Shown here: positions 60,945 to 64,000 of the stretch, in pieces | Numbering within the stretch: position 1 is the stretch's first letter | Layout: each line of letters starts with the position of its first letter | Assembly: GCA_019638455.1 (NCBI GenBank) | Contig: JAHBTU010000005.1 | Location: forward strand, 403,054 to 467,053 | Origin: Saprospiraceae bacterium | Lineage (GTDB): Bacteria; Bacteroidota; Bacteroidia; Chitinophagales; Saprospiraceae | DNA: 64,000 bases | Direction: 5' to 3' | Made by a program: the position numbers and the translations under genes | Notes under the pieces: model-generated | Told to the model about the DNA's origin: nothing | Databases searched by the model: none | Seen by the model: only the letters and a program-made list of their open reading frames with translations

Positions 60945-60973
60945 AACGGTTAACTATCGGATAGTAAACCGTT
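60945..60973. promoter_or_regulatory. 29-bp palindrome upstream of the recombinase gene
   Basis: AACGGTTAACTATC, a central G, then GATAGTAAACCGTT: the arms match except for one symmetric A/A position. CGTTTG (60938-60943) and CAAACG (60984-60989) add an outer pair. It is a candidate operator or recombinase binding site. Confidence 0.7.
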
Positions 60974-61003
60974 ATATCCGTTGCAAACGTTTTGAACAAA
61001 AAG

Positions 61004-61098
61004 GGTAGTGCCATTTTGTGAGTGGCTGTCATTCTGACTAACTAAACGCCGTGTCGAAATGACAAAAGGCACCCGATCACTCATATTTTAACACTACC
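61004..61098. mobile_element. 95-bp MITE related to the IS1 element
   Basis: The ends are GGTAGTGCCATTTTGTGAGT and, inverted, GGTAGTGTTAAAATATGAGT, the same family as 1051-1119 and 54044-54814. No transposase. Its inner flank (ACAAAAAG) and outer flank (ATTTTTTT) differ, while the outer flank equals that of the IS1 copy 7 kb away. Confidence 0.85.
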
Positions 61099-62389
61099 AT
61101 TTTTTTGGCGTTACTAAGCATATTTTATCATTCGAAATTCGGCTATGGTTGTTGAAAAAAATACAGTTTTTGAATATAGCGACAGATTCACTATTGTAAC
61201 TGGCACCAGTGGTAATGGTAAAATTGCCTGATAATTCATTTTTAAAGACACAATCGCTCACTTCTGTAGTCACCTTTCCTCCATAAGTTGCCAGCATAAG
61301 ATAAGCCGAGCCGCTGGCAGAGGTGGCTTTGTTGCCATCAAAAACGCAATGCCGCATCCGACAATAAAATTGAACGCCCACTACTGAGGGGGTCAAAGGC
61401 CCGACGTAAAAAATGCCGCCGCCCTCCGGCGACACGTTGCTGCGGAAAACACAAGAATCCAACACCAGTGTGGTGATATTCATGGCGGGCGGAAGTCCCT
61501 GATAGTAGATGCCGCCGCCCAATTGTCCGGTGTCGCGCTCGAAAACACAAGAGGTCATGCGCGTATTGGAGTTGGCCGTTTGGTTGAAATAAATCCCGCC
61601 TCCCTCACCCAACAGGGCATTGTTGTCGGATATAATGCAGCGTTCCAAGGTGAATGTGTCAGTCGTCGCACCGGAAGGGCTGTTGATATACATGGCTCCA
61701 CCATACAAATATGAGCGGTTGTGGCTGAACGTGCAGTTGCGGAGCACAGGGTTCACCGGGTTTTTCCCTTGAGCAGGGAACAAGGGGTCTTCCCAGGTCG
61801 TGCAGAGCGCCCCGCCCAGATAAGCGTAGTTGCGTTCAAAGCGGCAGTTGGCAATGATAGGACGCGAGTTGGCAAGTCCGGCCGAGCCTTCCAGCAGGAT
61901 GCCCGCGCCCAATCCATCCAACGGGTTGGGGGTGAATTCTCCAAATGAATATCCCCCCGTGACGACAAACCCATCGAACACCGTGCTGTGGTCAAGTCCC
62001 TTTCCGCGCACCACATGGTACGAATTGTCGGTGTTCACCCCTGAGATGCCTATGTCGCCGCTCAATACGGTCTCATTTGTCATGGGATTGCGCTGAGCCA
62101 GCATCGTTTCCACACCCAAAAACCCGCCATATAGTTGAGTTCCGTTCACAAGGCTGAAGGATATGCCTCGATTGGTGCCTGAGGTGGGTTTGTAGGCGCC
62201 TTTTGCGACCCATATCGCGTCGCCAGACGACGCTATGGTAAGCGCCTGCTGGAGCTCGGGAAAGGCATTGGCCCAACTTGTTCCGTTTTGAGCACCTCCC
62301 GATACGTTCTGGTTCACATACCAAGTCGTTTGTGCGGATGCCGCATCGGGTAAGATTGGGCATAGCATGAAAAATAAGGCGTAGCGCAT
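61094..62389 (-). pseudogene. 5' part of a secreted beta-helix protein gene, truncated
   Basis: A 431-residue frame: signal peptide MRYALFFMLCPILPDAASAQ, then the usual start TTWYVNQNVSGGAQNGTSWA and NAFPELQQALTIASSGDAIW of right-handed parallel beta-helix proteins. Repeats of the rung type follow (NPVLRNCTFSHNRSYLYGGA, TLVLDSCVFRSNVSPEGGGI). The frame ends CLVTPKKW and the TAG of the mobile-element end GGTAGTG, with no T9SS domain. The missing C-terminal portion probably corresponds to 52021-54043. If the mobile unit is removed, a TAA appears in frame at the join, so later decay or a different ancestral gene is possible. Confidence 0.75.
61099..61106. repeat. Right copy of 8-bp target duplication ATTTTTTT
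   Basis: Directly abuts the outer end of the 95-bp element. Identical to 54036-54043, in the same orientation. Confidence 0.65.
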
Positions 62390-62419
62390 GGGATGTATGT
62401 TTTTGTGTTAAATCAAAGT

Positions 62420-62454
62420 CCCGTCCCGACAACGCCATTTGCCGCCGGGACGGG
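62420..62454 (-). terminator. Hairpin after the dockerin-bearing T9SS gene
   Basis: CCCGTCCCG/CGGGACGGG, a perfect 9-bp stem. The following minus-strand sequence is only moderately T-rich. Confidence 0.6.
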
Positions 62455-62468
62455 AATAGGAAAACTCA

Positions 62469-64000
62469 TCAATTCTTTGTGATTTTGCCAGATGCTTGCT
62501 GCTGGCCTGCTTTTAAAGAATACCAGTACAGACCAGATGGATAGCCCTTTGCTTCAGGTATATTTATCTGGTGGTAGCCTGCTGGCAAAGCGACATTTGT
62601 CTCAAAAAGAAGTTTGCCAGTAGGGTCGAATAGCGAAAGATTGGCCGTTTCTTTATCAGGCAATTCGAACTCAAAGATGATTTCAGAATTAAACGGAACG
62701 GGATAGACAAATGCCTTGAAATCCGACCTTGATTTCACTCGGTCCGATTCGGCTCTTTCGGAGGATGCTTCCTCCAGCCGTAATGTGAGACTAACGCTGT
62801 CAATTGCTTGGCCAGACTCATCGTAGAACCTCATATCCAATGCCCGGCTGTCCAACTTGAACACCTCCTTTATGTGTCCAATACTATTATCCGCTTCTAC
62901 CAGAACTTCAAACAGCACTTTGCCATTAAGATTAACCGCATTTCCGTCAGTAGCATACCAAATGCTCCGGAGTATCCCATCATTGTTCCCGGCCAGTGTC
63001 GGCGTTGAATAATAATAGTTTTCCTCGTCGAATGTGGTGCCAGTGTTTCCGGGCAGCACATCCAAAATGGTGAGCGAGTCTGATGCGAAGCGTGTCGCGA
63101 ACTGCCAGGCAATCACCTCATTTGCAACAGATGCCACCACTTGTATTTTCTTGACATTGCCCACGGCAATGCTTGTGGTTGAACCGGGTTGTACGAGAAA
63201 TTCGTGGTCGTCGGACTCAGATGAAAACTCGTCAACAATGGCGTTACAATTAACATCGCCCACTTTAACGCCTGTAAAAGACCATGCCGCTTCGTTGTGT
63301 GAAGCGGAGTGGGTGGTGACCAAGGAAAAATGGTCCATCCAGCTATCAATGTTGGGGATATTCCCTATCGTGCTTTTGTACTGTCGGGTAAATCCTTGGA
63401 AAGGGTCAATATAGATGGCATCAAAAGGATTGCCGTCATAAAAATCGTCTTTAAATGCCTGAGTTTCCGTGCATATTTTGGGAACATAACGCCAATTACC
63501 CGCTGGATAAGTTGCATCAATCCCCAATATCACCCTCCGAATAGCCACTATGTCGAAAGTGGTAATAGTGCCACTATTGTTGGCATCAGCTGCAATCATC
63601 TGGAAAGGGTTTTCAAAAAGCTCGATACCTAAGATATGTTTGTTGATAAGCACCAAGTCAAAGGCTGAGACACCATTCAGGGAGGCTCCATACGTTCTGT
63701 CGGGCAGCACTCGCCTGAGGGGTGGTCCAGAAACAACACACGGCTCTGTCTTATAGCGCCCTTGATTGTCGGTTAGATTGTTTTGCCCGTTGCAAAAATT
63801 AAGCGCGCCGCGCACTTCGACTGGGGCGCTCACTATCGGTGAGATGTCACCCGCGCCAATTATGTCCAAACAATTTCGTTCAATTTTCCCAAATTGTGGC
63901 ACCAAGCACTCGGGCGGGGCATTGGAAATTGCTGCGTAATTGGGGTGATATAGATACAGCGTGCGCATGGCTTGTTTTTGCTCTCCGGAGAACCTGTTGG
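62469..64000 (-). CDS. Dockerin-bearing secreted T9SS protein, 3' part only
   Basis: The frame is open to the right edge; about 510 C-terminal residues are visible. The first of these, NRFSGEQKQAMRTLYLYHPN, resemble the stretch after the met-turn in M43-type metalloproteases (compare FTQGQASRM in the protease at 11451), so the missing part may be a protease. Two dockerin-type segments follow at about 63490-63690: NGVSAFDLVLINKHILGI and ADANNSGTITTFDIVAIRRV-ILGI, close to those in the 34550 protein, and the shared block WRYVP. After VKVGDVNCNAIVDEF comes a cohesin- or Ig-like region (KIQVVASVANEVIAWQFATR). A type A T9SS domain ends the protein (AFVYPVPFNSEIIFEFELPD). Confidence 0.8.
   Translation of the reverse strand, partial: NRFSGEQKQAMRTLYLYHPNYAAISNAPPECLVPQFGKIERNCLDIIGAGDISPIVSAPVEVRGALNFCNGQNNLTDNQGRYKTEPCVVSGPPLRRVLPDRTYGASLNGVSAFDLVLINKHILGIELFENPFQMIAADANNSGTITTFDIVAIRRVILGIDATYPAGNWRYVPKICTETQAFKDDFYDGNPFDAIYIDPFQGFTRQYKSTIGNIPNIDSWMDHFSLVTTHSASHNEAAWSFTGVKVGDVNCNAIVDEFSSESDDHEFLVQPGSTTSIAVGNVKKIQVVASVANEVIAWQFATRFASDSLTILDVLPGNTGTTFDEENYYYSTPTLAGNNDGILRSIWYATDGNAVNLNGKVLFEVLVEADNSIGHIKEVFKLDSRALDMRFYDESGQAIDSVSLTLRLEEASSERAESDRVKSRSDFKAFVYPVPFNSEIIFEFELPDKETANLSLFDPTGKLLFETNVALPAGYHQINIPEAKGYPSGLYWYSLKAGQQQASGKITKN

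Larger units (their letters stand above)
54044..61098. mobile_element. Putative IS1-type composite transposon, 7055 bp
   Basis: Bounded at the left by a full IS1-family copy (54044-54814) and at the right by a 95-bp derivative (61004-61098) with the same ends. The outer borders share ATTTTTTT, the 8-bp duplication size seen for the family MITE at 1051-1119. The flanks on both sides carry parts of a beta-helix gene in the same orientation and frame. Cargo: a truncated J-domain gene, a membrane peptide, a large T9SS protein, a lipoprotein and a tyrosine recombinase. The low complexity of the octamer leaves recombination between IS copies as an alternative. Confidence 0.6.

Overview
The window reads as chromosomal DNA of a Bacteroidota bacterium, most likely of the Saprospiria/Saprospiraceae type. 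The evidence is the many large secreted proteins with type IX secretion (T9SS) C-terminal domains or gliding-motility-associated C-terminal domains, SprB repeats next to a PorP/SprF gene, a TonB receptor with a carboxypeptidase-like N-domain, small Bacteroidota families (DUF4286, DUF4783, ribosomal protein THX), and TAnnTTTG promoter motifs in place of E. coli -10 boxes. I found no rRNA, tRNA or CRISPR array.

Layout. 1-11.4 kb: a partial secreted amidohydrolase, a 69-bp IS1-like MITE, a Dna2-like nuclease-helicase, an Ig-like lipoprotein, a 2OG-Fe(II) oxygenase, a MjaI-type restriction-modification pair and a secreted M28 peptidase. 11.4-28.7 kb: a giant M43 metalloprotease, a CDGSH protein, a GH109-like oxidoreductase, ArfB, a LytS-type kinase, a TonB receptor, small secreted proteins, ribosomal protein THX and a large cell-surface protein. 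28.7-34.5 kb: DUF4286, a chorismate-utilising enzyme, a FadH-like reductase and an orphan NarL-type regulator, a stretch seeded with short interspersed repeats, some inside coding sequence. 34.5-45.8 kb: a surface cluster of a dockerin-bearing protein, a small cohesin protein, a three-cohesin SprB-repeat protein and its PorP/SprF partner. 46-51.9 kb: a membrane-anchored winged-helix regulator, L21 and an extended L27, a fasciclin lipoprotein and an MFS transporter.

52-62.4 kb is mobile. A parallel beta-helix gene appears to be split by an IS630-family element and by a 7.06-kb unit. That unit has a complete IS1-family copy at one end and a 95-bp transposase-less derivative at the other, and both outer edges abut the same 8-bp sequence (ATTTTTTT), so it looks like a composite transposon. 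It carries a truncated J-domain gene, a small membrane protein, a large T9SS protein, a lipoprotein and a tyrosine recombinase with an unusual three-repeat N-terminus. The window ends inside another dockerin-bearing T9SS protein (62469 to the edge).

The most interesting lead is the co-occurrence of dockerin-like pairs in two secreted proteins with four cohesin-like domains in two neighbouring genes. This suggests a non-cellulosomal, T9SS-exported cohesin-dockerin surface assembly. Next are the putative composite transposon and its MITEs, a methyltransferase fused to an SNase-like domain, an L27-HhH fusion, and a 43-bp repeat that has invaded a reading frame.
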